Notes: generated by a model not told the origin, from the letters alone. A stretch of DNA of 6,011 bases from Nitrospirota bacterium (GCA_003235785.1 QJYE01000085.1:1-6011); one strand, 5' to 3'. Positions 1 through 6,011 are shown, counted from the first letter of the stretch. Numbers and translations are program-made.

Positions 1-129
1 AGGCACCCAACAGGAATCCGTACGATAGATATCCCATGGAACATGAATAATTGCCTTGAGGGTGGAACGATGGAGAACCGGCGAAACGTGAATCAAAAGG
101 CCAGTCTCCGACTCATCACCCTCTCGCAT
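1..129 (-). CDS. GNAT-like N-acyltransferase, N-terminal part only (candidate bacterial ceramide synthase, bCerS-like)
   Basis: Partial gene: 43 codons run from an ATG at 129 leftward in frame to base 1, so the C-terminal part lies outside the window. An in-frame TGA six codons upstream of the ATG makes this the earliest ATG start; no clear Shine-Dalgarno is visible, and a TTG at codon 12, preceded by GGAG at 9 bases, is an alternative. The peptide contains HVSPV at residues 14-18, a leucine-lysine pair at 24-25, and then VPWDIYRTDSCWVP at 30-43. This matches the N-terminal signature (V.PV...LK.FI..PW.IYR.DP.WVPP) that I recall for a family of GNAT-fold acyltransferases of the YghO type. Bacterial ceramide synthase bCerS of Caulobacter belongs to the GNAT superfamily. 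The gene follows the hydroxylase by 66 bases on the same strand and faces away from a serine palmitoyltransferase operon, which favours a role in N-acylating the sphingoid base. Family membership is moderately supported by a short fragment; the ceramide role is inferred from context. Confidence 0.6.
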   Translation of the reverse strand, partial: MREGDESETGLLIHVSPVLHRSTLKAIIHVPWDIYRTDSCWVP

Positions 130-195
130 ACAATTGCGTGGGAATCACCCACAACCAGGATCGGGAACAAATTCGAACAAGGCAATTCCCAACCA

Positions 196-939
196 TTAGT
201 GGGCCTCATGCGTCTCTTCTGAAAGTTGGGCAACCCAAGGATACTGAAGTCGCTCTTGATCAACATAGCCTAAATTTGAAACCGTTGTGCTTAATGGCAC
301 ATCTTCGGGGCGTCGATAAAGGGTCCCGAAAATCCGGTCACAGATCCGGCTCGTAATGCCAAAATTTCCTTGTTCATTATGAAAATGATGCAGTAAGTGA
401 TGCCGTTTAATTCCACGTAAAAAGGTGTTTTTTGGTGTGACCCTGAGATGCTGCATGCAATGGCAAAGCTCATACACCATAAAACATCCCAGCCCCGTGG
501 CAAACGACAGTGGGACGCCAGGCCAACCAGCTGTAGCAATGCCAATCGGCAACGTCGCAATCACAATGGTGGGAAGAGTTGTGGAAAGCGCCCCGAAGAG
601 CACACGAAGGTCATTTGGATCTTGGTGGTGGTCATAATGAATCCGCTTCCATAAAGCCGCTGTCCATGGAGATCGATACAGAAAACGCCCATGCAGGAGA
701 AAACGATGTACACCATATTCCACAAAAGGGTACGCCAGCAACGTGCCAAGAATACTGGCTCCCAGCCGCCAGGGGGAACCGGAAAACGATGAGGAGAGCA
801 GAAAGGCCAACACACAACTACCCACTAACAACACAAAGTAGATCTGAATGCCTGGATACGCAAGATAGGCCCAGAGCAACTCTCTCAAGTTCATCCGGTC
901 AAGGTGGTACTTCTGTTGATACCATTGCCCTGTCAGCAC
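196..939 (-). CDS. membrane fatty acid hydroxylase / sterol desaturase superfamily protein
   Basis: An integral membrane di-iron oxygenase that probably hydroxylates a lipid acyl chain or sphingoid base at the inner membrane. The 247-residue product has hydrophobic segments near 31-50, 58-73, 118-137 and 142-158. It carries the superfamily's histidine boxes: H78-x4-H83, H101-x2-H104-H105, H160-x3-H164 and H181-x2-H184-H185 (preceded by H180). It ends its core with ITSRICDRIFGTL at 195-207, the typical 'W/C-D-x-x-F-G-T' closing motif of PF04116-type fatty acid hydroxylases. All expected histidines are present, so it should be active. The start used is GTG at 939, with AAGG about 10 bases upstream; an ATG at 894 (codon 16) is possible but has no better ribosome site. 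It sits first in a leftward pair with the GNAT-like acyltransferase and has its own promoter upstream. The substrate is unknown; in eukaryotes the related Scs7/FA2H and Sur2 enzymes act on sphingolipids, and carotenoid or sterol modification is an alternative. Confidence 0.85.
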   Translation of the reverse strand: MLTGQWYQQKYHLDRMNLRELLWAYLAYPGIQIYFVLLVGSCVLAFLLSSSFSGSPWRLGASILGTLLAYPFVEYGVHRFLLHGRFLYRSPWTAALWKRIHYDHHQDPNDLRVLFGALSTTLPTIVIATLPIGIATAGWPGVPLSFATGLGCFMVYELCHCMQHLRVTPKNTFLRGIKRHHLLHHFHNEQGNFGITSRICDRIFGTLYRRPEDVPLSTTVSNLGYVDQERLQYPWVAQLSEETHEAH

Positions 940-1319
940 ACCTAGCCTACCTTCATGAATGTAAAAGGAATGAAAACGGAACGTGAACGATCTAAATAGC
1001 TAAAAAAATGGAGAAAAATCGCCCTGATTATAAAAGCCTTCCTCCTCAGCGACAAGGACCCATCCATACCGACCCACGCAACAGGTGCTATGTCTCTCTC
1101 AACGTATTCTTTATCCGACAAGATAAATGGCAAACATTACCAAATGATAATATCTGAATCAGCTCAAAATGATCTGGCTTCTACAGGCTTGTGTCAAGAA
1201 TACGGATTCACCTCATGCACAACGATTTAATGGGGAATGGAAAAATACTGAACTCACACAAAGACATCTTTGTTAGACGAGCCCTCACATTTTTCGTATG
1301 CCATACCTAACAATTACTC
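940..1319. other. divergent intergenic region
   Basis: This 380-base stretch separates the leftward hydroxylase from the rightward HIT gene. Apart from the leftward promoter at 1027-1055, I see no tRNA, no clear riboswitch and no repeat array. A 63-codon minus-strand open frame (1133-942) covers part of it but resembles no known protein and contains the promoter. A rightward promoter must lie here or just downstream. The best candidate I found, TTAGAC near 1275 with TATGCC about 18 bases later, is too weak to list as a feature. The region is AT-rich with a short leader before the next gene. Confidence 0.6.
1027..1055 (-). promoter_or_regulatory. sigma-70-type promoter for the leftward hydroxylase gene
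   Basis: Read on the minus strand, TTGTCG (bases 1055-1050) is followed by a 17-base spacer and a perfect TATAAT (1032-1027). The -10 matches the consensus 6/6 and the -35 matches 4/6 at ideal spacing. Transcription would begin near 1020, giving a leader of about 80 bases before the GTG at 939. It is correctly placed and oriented for the hydroxylase and acyltransferase pair. Housekeeping sigma-70 consensus is assumed for this organism. Confidence 0.55.
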
Positions 1320-1358
1320 ATGGACAGCACAAGCCAAATTCGATATAAGAGCATCACA

Positions 1359-1802
1359 ATGAATGCCACTATGCAAAAATTCGGGTACCCTGAGACCCTG
1401 ATCAAAGAATACCGCAAATGGGTCGTGGTCTTACGCCCACAACAAGTGACTCTTGGCTCACTAGTCCTGATTTGCCAAGATGATGCCAAAGCCTTTTCCA
1501 ACATCAGCGCTGAAGCCTTTGCAGAGTTTCCCCAAGTCATTCAAGAAATCGAAATGAACCTATCAAAGGCATTCTCTTATCAAAAAATTAATTATCTGAT
1601 GCTTATGATGATAGATCCTTATGTCCATTTCCATGTTTTCCCAAGATTTGCAGAGATCACCACATTTTCTCAGCATGATTTCTTTGATGAAGGATGGCCT
1701 GGACTTCCAAATCTCAAAAAGCCAAATACCACAGATCTTTCGCTCAGAACGGCAATCCTTACGCATCTCAAAGAAAGCTGGCTTCCAATTAACAGCAATT
1801 AG
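1359..1802 (+). CDS. HIT-family (histidine triad) nucleotide hydrolase/transferase
   Basis: A small soluble HIT-domain protein, 147 residues from ATG 1359. Members of this superfamily hydrolyse or transfer AMP from adenylylated substrates such as Ap4A, AMP-amine or acyl-AMP. Numbered from the upstream ATG at 1320 (160 residues), the signature is IDPYVHFHVFPRF at 98-110. H103 aligns with the catalytic nucleophile of the HxHxHxx triad and H105 with the last histidine, while the first triad histidine is Tyr101. The N-terminal KFGYPETLIKEYRKWVVVLRP (20-40) and LGSLVLI (45-51) match the first strands of the fold. I prefer 1359 because AAGAG lies 7 bases upstream of it, whereas 1320 has no Shine-Dalgarno, and recognisable family sequence begins near KFGYP; ATG 1371 is also possible. 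It lies 184 bases upstream of a fatty acyl-AMP ligase on the same strand, which suggests clearance of leaked acyl-AMP, but this is inference. Confidence 0.8.
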   Translation: MNATMQKFGYPETLIKEYRKWVVVLRPQQVTLGSLVLICQDDAKAFSNISAEAFAEFPQVIQEIEMNLSKAFSYQKINYLMLMMIDPYVHFHVFPRFAEITTFSQHDFFDEGWPGLPNLKKPNTTDLSLRTAILTHLKESWLPINSN

Positions 1803-1835
1803 GTATATTCAACTAGATAAACTATTGGCATTGCT

Positions 1836-1874
1836 GTGTCTAAATTCACTCGAATTGCGTCTTTTTTGCGACAC
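1836..1874 (+). terminator. possible weak rho-independent terminator after the HIT gene
   Basis: A five-pair stem AATTC/GAATT (1843-1847 and 1852-1856) with a four-base loop is followed after GCGTC by a run of six T (1862-1867). An outer GTGTC/GACAC pairing (1836-1840 and 1870-1874) could enclose it. The inner stem is AT-rich and short, and the T-run is offset by five bases, so termination would be inefficient at best. Confidence 0.22.
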
Positions 1875-1896
1875 GGAACACCATCATACTTACTAG

Positions 1897-1957
1897 ATTG
1901 ACAAGCATTCTCGAAGAATTCGCTAAATTCGCGGCATTCTTAATATGGCATGTCAAT
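1897..1957. promoter_or_regulatory. TTGACA element and imperfect inverted repeat upstream of the acyl-AMP ligase gene
   Basis: A perfect -35-like TTGACA sits at 1898-1903 on the plus strand, but only poor -10 matches follow at 17-19 bases (around GCTAAA, 1922-1927). The same element forms the left arm of an inverted repeat: ATTGACAAGC (1897-1906) and GCATGTCAAT (1948-1957) are reverse complements with one mismatch, 41 bases apart. A direct repeat GCATTCT (1905-1911 and 1934-1940) and two copies of AATTCGC lie between the arms. This fits a promoter with an operator for the ligase-to-Spt operon, but no activity can be inferred from sequence alone. Confidence 0.3.
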
Positions 1958-1986
1958 TGCTAACTATAGCTTGATTTTTATTTTCA

Positions 1987-3780
1987 ATGAAGAGTACTTC
2001 TATGCCCTGTATGCCAGAAACACTTATCGCAACTCCAACAACTAATTCATTGCCACTGAAATCTGGCGATTTTGCAACCCTTTCTGATGCCTTGAATTAT
2101 GCAGGGGGCGGAGAGACCGGATGTAATTTTTATTCGGGAAGAGGGAAGCTCTCGCATGTTCTTTCTTATTCAGACTTACGAGAACAAGCACAACGTCTGG
2201 CAAAACGCTTAAATAGCTTGAAGCTTCCTCGTGGTTCACGGGCAGCATTGGTTGCCGATACGACTCCCGATTTCCTTCGTTTTTTCTTTGCCTGCCAATA
2301 TGCGGGATTAATCCCAGTTCCACTTCCCATTTCCATACATTTGGGCGGGCACCAAGCCTACGTCAGCCAACTCCGTCGATTGCTTGAAAACTGTCAAGCG
2401 TCTATAGCGATGGCGCCAGATGGATTTGAACCTTTCCTCGAAGAAGCTGCATCAGGCCTAGGGATGTCTCTTCTTGGGGGCCCAGAAGTGTTCGCCTCCT
2501 TGGAAGAAGCACAAGAGCCACTCTCTCCCTTAGCATCACATGAATTGGCCTACATTCAATACACCTCTGGAAGTACTCGTTGGCCAAGAGGCGTTGAAGT
2601 GACTCAATCTGCGGTCATGGCCAACTTGTCAGGCATCATTCGGAATGGCTTACAAGTACGTTCAGGGGATCGATGTGTTTCTTGGCTGCCCTTCTACCAT
2701 GACATGGGACTTGTCGGATTTGTTCTAGGCCCTATGGCCTCTCAATTATCCGTGGACTACCTCAGCACGCGAGACTTTGCCATGCGGCCAAGGCAATGGT
2801 TGGCATTAATGACGAAAAGCAAGGCCACCATTTCTTTTAGCCCGTCTTTTGGTTATGAACTATGCGTCCGGAGACTTGGTGAGGGATCTCCTGAACAGTT
2901 CGATCTCTCTCATTGGAGAATTGCCGGCGCAGGAGCCGAAACCATCCGTGCGGATAGTCTCTTGCGCTTTGCCTCTACGCTACAAGCTTCAGGATTCAAA
3001 AAGGAAGCATTTTTAGCCTGTTATGGTATGGCAGAATGCTCCCTAGCCATTAGCTTTGCTCCCCTGAACCAAGGGCTTGATGTCGACCTGGTTGATGGAG
3101 ACTGGCTGGCCAATGAAAAACAGGCTGTACCCGTACCACTACCGACATCAGATGAAGATACTATTCGGTGCAGTTCATTTGTGAACTGTGGAGTGGCCCT
3201 GCCAGGGTATGAAATAGAAATTCGAGACACAAATGGTTTTGCCGTGGGCGAGCGACATAGCGGAACTATTTTTGTTCGTGGAGCCAGTACCATGTCTGGA
3301 TATTTCAATGCCCCAGCTATGACGCAGGAAGTCCTGTCCTCTGACGGGTGGTTGAATACTGGCGACATTGGCTATTGGATCAATAACAGCCTGGTGATTA
3401 TTGGTCGGTCCAAGGATCTGATCATCATCAAGGGACGAAATATTTTACCTCAAGACTTAGAATTCATGGCAGAACAACAGCCTGAAGTACGCCCAGGGGA
3501 TTCCTCCGCCTTCTCAGTCTCTCATCCTGATGGGGATGAACTCGCTGTCATGGTGATCCAATGTCGAGAATCCAACAGTGAAAAGCGCGAGCATTTAGTG
3601 AACCGCCTTCGTTCTTTGGTATATTCAGAGCTCTCCATTCCATGTCACATAGAATTAATTCCTCCACGAACGCTTCCTCGCACATCATCTGGAAAACTAT
3701 CCAGGTCTCGTGCAAAGGCTGACTTCCTCAAGCGAGTTCAGTGGGAAGCATTAGCTACACTGCCAAACGCTCTTAGGTAA
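1987..3780 (+). CDS. fatty acyl-AMP ligase / acyl-ACP synthetase (AasR-like)
   Basis: An adenylate-forming enzyme that activates a fatty acid with ATP to acyl-AMP and probably passes it to the carrier protein encoded downstream. The 597 residues are full length for the FAAL family. Visible core motifs are the P-loop YTSGSTRWPRG (192-202), WLPFYHDMGLVG (233-244), YGMAEC (346-351), WLNTGDIGYW (455-464), the hinge GRSKDLIIIKGRNILPQDLE (473-492) and the C-terminal PRTSSGK (564-570), whose K570 is the conserved catalytic lysine. 'YHDMGL' and 'GRNILPQD' are FAAL-type rather than acyl-CoA-synthetase-type. One oddity is that the usual P-loop lysine (TPKG) is Arg201, with Trp199 in place of the common Thr. 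Start: ATG 1987 has no ribosome site, while ATG 2002 (codon 6) has AAGAG 7 bases upstream and may be the true start. The next gene begins 44 bases after the stop. In Caulobacter the equivalent AasR loads AcpR for ceramide synthesis; the same role here is inferred. Confidence 0.88.
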   Translation: MKSTSMPCMPETLIATPTTNSLPLKSGDFATLSDALNYAGGGETGCNFYSGRGKLSHVLSYSDLREQAQRLAKRLNSLKLPRGSRAALVADTTPDFLRFFFACQYAGLIPVPLPISIHLGGHQAYVSQLRRLLENCQASIAMAPDGFEPFLEEAASGLGMSLLGGPEVFASLEEAQEPLSPLASHELAYIQYTSGSTRWPRGVEVTQSAVMANLSGIIRNGLQVRSGDRCVSWLPFYHDMGLVGFVLGPMASQLSVDYLSTRDFAMRPRQWLALMTKSKATISFSPSFGYELCVRRLGEGSPEQFDLSHWRIAGAGAETIRADSLLRFASTLQASGFKKEAFLACYGMAECSLAISFAPLNQGLDVDLVDGDWLANEKQAVPVPLPTSDEDTIRCSSFVNCGVALPGYEIEIRDTNGFAVGERHSGTIFVRGASTMSGYFNAPAMTQEVLSSDGWLNTGDIGYWINNSLVIIGRSKDLIIIKGRNILPQDLEFMAEQQPEVRPGDSSAFSVSHPDGDELAVMVIQCRESNSEKREHLVNRLRSLVYSELSIPCHIELIPPRTLPRTSSGKLSRSRAKADFLKRVQWEALATLPNALR

Positions 3781-3824
3781 ATCAACGTAGCGACACGCCT
3801 CGCAACCTCCGAAAAATTTTCCTT

Positions 3825-4757
3825 ATGGCTACTACCGTTGCTCTTACGGGAGCTTCAGGTTTTATTGGTGGAACAATAGCCCATGACTTGCGCAATGCTG
3901 GCTATTCGGTTCAAGCCCTCGTCCGCTCTCCAGAACAAGAAAAAAAACTTAAAGAGGCCGGAATACAACCTATCCTGGGTGAGTTGGAAAAACCTCAGAG
4001 CCTACTGGAATTTGTGAAAAATTGTCAGTTCGTCATTCACTGTGCCGGGACGATTCGAGGCAGTAATCGAGCGGCCTTTCAACCCACCAATGTGGATGGA
4101 GTCTCCCATCTCATCCAAGCCTGCTTAGCTCAACCCTCCCCACCGTCCTTCGTTCTTCTTTCTTCGTTAGCAGCCCGCGAGCCTGCTCTTTCACCCTATG
4201 CATGGAGTAAGCATGAGGGAGAAAAGACATTATTCAGAGAGGCGGGTTCCATGAAATGGGTGATTTTTCGACCACCTGCCGTATATGGCCCACATGACAA
4301 GGCCCTGCTTCCACTGTTCAAGCTTATTGATAACGGTATAGGTTTACAACTTGGTCCGTCGGATGCCAGGTTTTCCCTTATCCATGTCAAAGATTTAAGC
4401 GAAGCCATTCTGCGCTGGTTGGTTAAGGGGTCACCTGCCGCAACAATATTTGAAGTTGACGATGGAGTCCCAGGAGGATATTCGTGGGAAAAAGTCTTCA
4501 AGACCATTAATCCTCACATACGGCTTCACCTCCATTGCCCCCCCGGACTCTTACGTGCCGCCGGATTGACCAATGAGATCCTAGCAAGACTCTTTCGCTA
4601 TGCTCCGATGCTCACCACCGGAAAGGTTAACGAGCTTCTCCATCCAAACTGGGTCTGCGACAGCAGCCCTGTCAGACAGGCCTTGGACTGGAAGCCTCAA
4701 ATACCTCTGGCAAAAGGCTTGCGTCATCTCTTCACATCGGATAATCTCATGGAATAA
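3825..4757 (+). CDS. extended SDR, NAD-dependent epimerase/dehydratase family (CerR-like ketoreductase candidate)
   Basis: A soluble NAD(P)-dependent oxidoreductase of 310 residues, the normal length for extended short-chain dehydrogenases. The N-terminal Rossmann fold shows TGASGFIG at 8-15, giving the G9-x2-G12-x2-G15 cofactor motif. HCAG is at 72-75, the catalytic-site Ser is at 113 or 114 (LLSSLA), and the YxxxK pair is Y125 and K129 (SPYAWSK). RPPAVYGP at 149-156 is the usual substrate-domain entry motif. All catalytic residues are present. The start ATG 3825 gives the standard N-terminus; no strong Shine-Dalgarno is seen. It lies between the acyl-AMP ligase (44 bases upstream) and an ACP (54 bases downstream) in the same orientation. 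That position and fold match CerR of Caulobacter, which reduces the 3-keto group of the N-acylated sphingoid base. A nucleotide-sugar epimerase role is possible by fold alone but has no support from the neighbours. Family is certain, substrate inferred. Confidence 0.85.
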   Translation: MATTVALTGASGFIGGTIAHDLRNAGYSVQALVRSPEQEKKLKEAGIQPILGELEKPQSLLEFVKNCQFVIHCAGTIRGSNRAAFQPTNVDGVSHLIQACLAQPSPPSFVLLSSLAAREPALSPYAWSKHEGEKTLFREAGSMKWVIFRPPAVYGPHDKALLPLFKLIDNGIGLQLGPSDARFSLIHVKDLSEAILRWLVKGSPAATIFEVDDGVPGGYSWEKVFKTINPHIRLHLHCPPGLLRAAGLTNEILARLFRYAPMLTTGKVNELLHPNWVCDSSPVRQALDWKPQIPLAKGLRHLFTSDNLME

Positions 4758-4811
4758 CCATCTTCATAAATCCTTGAAGGCATTATCTTTTCTCCAAACT
4801 AAAAGCATGTG

Positions 4812-5057
4812 ATGGCGACAAACCCAGAAATCCTTTCCCAACTTTTTGACATCCTCAAACCCTTCACCAAGGAAGGGCAACGATTGCGAGAAGAAACGAA
4901 ACTCGTGGCGGAACTAGGCTTGGATTCACTTCAAGTCATGCAGGTATTGCTGAAAATTGAAGACCATTTTGACATCTCCATTCCTCTCAACAACCTCCCG
5001 ACCATTCAAACGGTTCAAGAACTCGTTCATGAAATTGAAACGTTAGTGAAAGTTTAA
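4812..5057 (+). CDS. acyl carrier protein (AcpR-like, dedicated)
   Basis: A small acidic carrier protein of 81 residues from ATG 4812; a GTG directly before it at 4809 would add one residue. The phosphopantetheine attachment motif is ELGLDSLQVMQ, with the modified serine at residue 39 (counting from ATG 4812). Helix II continues as VLLKIEDHFDISIP, and the C-terminal helix ends in TVQELVHEIETLV. The length and the single DSL motif are those of a stand-alone ACP. It is not the housekeeping fatty-acid-synthase ACP by context, since no fab genes are near. It lies between the SDR and, only 2 bases downstream, the serine palmitoyltransferase-like gene, implying translational coupling and that its acyl form is the substrate of that enzyme, as AcpR is in Caulobacter. 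The acyl group is presumably loaded by the acyl-AMP ligase encoded upstream. The ribosome site is weak. Confidence 0.88.
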   Translation: MATNPEILSQLFDILKPFTKEGQRLREETKLVAELGLDSLQVMQVLLKIEDHFDISIPLNNLPTIQTVQELVHEIETLVKV

Positions 5058-5059
5058 GT

Positions 5060-6011
5060 ATGTCCCTGTTTGAAAAATTTCACCGCATTCAACAAATTCG
5101 TCAGGAATTACTGAAAACCGGCGTCAACCCTTTTCATGTCACCGTCGAAAAAGTGCTTTCCCCGACAGAAGCGATGATCAATGGACAGCCCACTATTCTC
5201 GTCGGGACCAATAACTATTTAGGGTTAACGTTTCACCCGGATTGCATTAAGGCAGGGCAAAATGCTCTGGCGCAAGAAGGAACGGGCACAACCGGATCTC
5301 GTATGGCCAATGGGTCATTCTTGAGCCATTTTGAATTGGAACGAGCCATTGCTGACTTTTATAAATTACCTTACGCCATTGTGTTTTCGACCGGGTATCA
5401 AGCCAACCTTGGCGTTCTTTCCGCTTTGGCTGGACCTGGCGATGTCATCCTATTAGATGGCGACTCTCATGCCAGCATTTATGACGGCTGCCGATTAGGC
5501 GGGGCTGAAATCATCCGCTTTAAACATAATAATGTCCTAGACCTGGAAAAACGTCTCCGGCGATTAGGAGAGCAAAGTCAGAAGACCCTTATTGTCGTAG
5601 AAGGCATTTATAGCATGCTTGGAGATCGAGCACCCTTGGCCGAAATCGTCGCCATCAAAAAACAATTTGGGGCAACATTAGTGGTCGACGAAGCTCACTC
5701 CTTAGGGGTATTAGGACCAAACGGTCGGGGATTAGTTGAAGAAGCCGGTGTGGAGCAGGAAGTGGACTGCATAGTTGGAACGTTCAGCAAAAGCTTAGGA
5801 TCCACAGGGGGATTTGCCGTCAGCCATCATCCAGAATTTGAATTAATCCGTTATACCAGCCGTCCCTATATTTTTACGGCCTCCTCCTGTCCTTCGGTCG
5901 TAGCGACCACCAAAGCGGCTCTTCACGTTATCCAAACTCATCCTCTTCTTCGTGAAAAGTTATGGCATAATGCCAACCAGTTATATGAGGGCTTACAAAA
6001 AGCCGGATACC
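5060..6011 (+). CDS. spt: alpha-oxoamine synthase, serine palmitoyltransferase-like, C-terminus beyond window
   Basis: A PLP-dependent enzyme that condenses an amino acid with an acyl thioester; here probably L-serine plus acyl-ACP to 3-ketosphinganine. The 317 visible codons run to the right edge; family members are near 400 residues, so about 80 are missing. Visible sites are NNYLGL (51-56), GTGTTGSRMANGS (74-86), STGYQANLG (110-118), H137 in GDSHAS, D210 and H213 in VVDEAHSLG (208-216), and the PLP lysine K244 in GTFSKSLGSTGGF (240-252). The spacing of H137, D210, H213 and K244 matches what I recall for Sphingomonas serine palmitoyltransferase. 'TFSKSLG' and 'SRPYIFTAS' (267-275) are SPT-like, whereas biotin-pathway BioF and threonine-pathway Kbl usually read 'TLGKA'. 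The start ATG 5060 is 2 bases after the ACP stop, so the two are probably coupled. BioF-like activity is the main alternative, but no bio genes are nearby. Confidence 0.85.
   Translation, partial: MSLFEKFHRIQQIRQELLKTGVNPFHVTVEKVLSPTEAMINGQPTILVGTNNYLGLTFHPDCIKAGQNALAQEGTGTTGSRMANGSFLSHFELERAIADFYKLPYAIVFSTGYQANLGVLSALAGPGDVILLDGDSHASIYDGCRLGGAEIIRFKHNNVLDLEKRLRRLGEQSQKTLIVVEGIYSMLGDRAPLAEIVAIKKQFGATLVVDEAHSLGVLGPNGRGLVEEAGVEQEVDCIVGTFSKSLGSTGGFAVSHHPEFELIRYTSRPYIFTASSCPSVVATTKAALHVIQTHPLLREKLWHNANQLYEGLQKAGY

Noticed and set aside
1..222. Plus-strand frame open from the left edge for about 73 codons
   Set aside because: It is antisense to the GNAT-like gene and the hydroxylase end, and its translation has no recognisable motif, whereas the minus strand does.
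579..986. 135-codon plus-strand open frame
   Set aside because: It is antisense to the hydroxylase, whose histidine boxes are conserved; the composition is that of a shadow frame.
942..1133. Minus-strand 63-codon open frame between the divergent genes
   Set aside because: It resembles no protein, has no ribosome site that I can see and contains the good TTGTCG-N17-TATAAT promoter.
1260..1300. Rightward promoter candidate (TTAGAC with TATGCC)
   Set aside because: Matches to -35 and -10 consensus are too poor to list as a feature.
3021..3368. 115-codon minus-strand open frame inside the acyl-AMP ligase gene
   Set aside because: It lies wholly under conserved ligase coding sequence (YGMAE to NTGD motifs) and has no motif of its own.
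5060..6011. Assignment as BioF (8-amino-7-oxononanoate synthase)
   Set aside because: The PLP-lysine context TFSKSLG, the SRPYIFTAS motif and the ACP/CerR/AasR-like neighbours favour serine palmitoyltransferase; no biotin genes are in the window.

Overview
The window most likely comes from a Gram-negative bacterium with roughly balanced base composition (judged by eye, not counted). Nothing in it fixes the taxon. The protein style would fit Nitrospirota or a proteobacterium, but that is a guess.

Layout. Two genes run leftward: a membrane histidine-box fatty acid hydroxylase (GTG start at 939, end 196), then, 66 bases on, the first 43 codons of a GNAT-like N-acyltransferase cut by the left window edge (129 to 1). 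A 380-base intergenic stretch separates them from a rightward set and holds a good sigma-70-type promoter for the leftward pair. Rightward come a HIT-family hydrolase (start 1359 or 1320, end 1802), a 184-base gap with a possible weak terminator and a TTGACA element, a fatty acyl-AMP ligase / acyl-ACP synthetase (to 3780), an extended SDR epimerase/reductase (3825-4757), an acyl carrier protein (4812-5057) and, 2 bases later, an alpha-oxoamine synthase that looks like serine palmitoyltransferase and is cut by the right edge. The last four are collinear with gaps of 44, 54 and 2 bases and are probably one operon.

How they work together. Serine palmitoyltransferase, a dedicated ACP, an acyl-ACP synthetase, an NAD-dependent epimerase-like reductase and a GNAT-type N-acyltransferase are the same five protein types that make ceramide in Caulobacter (Spt, AcpR, AasR, CerR, bCerS). 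By analogy the ligase activates a fatty acid as acyl-AMP and loads it on the ACP. Spt condenses the acyl group with serine to 3-ketosphinganine, the GNAT enzyme N-acylates it, and the SDR reduces the keto group. The locus adds two genes of interest: a membrane hydroxylase that could hydroxylate the ceramide or its fatty acid, and a HIT protein that could hydrolyse stray adenylates from the ligase. The ceramide assignment is inference from gene content and motifs. No homology search was possible.
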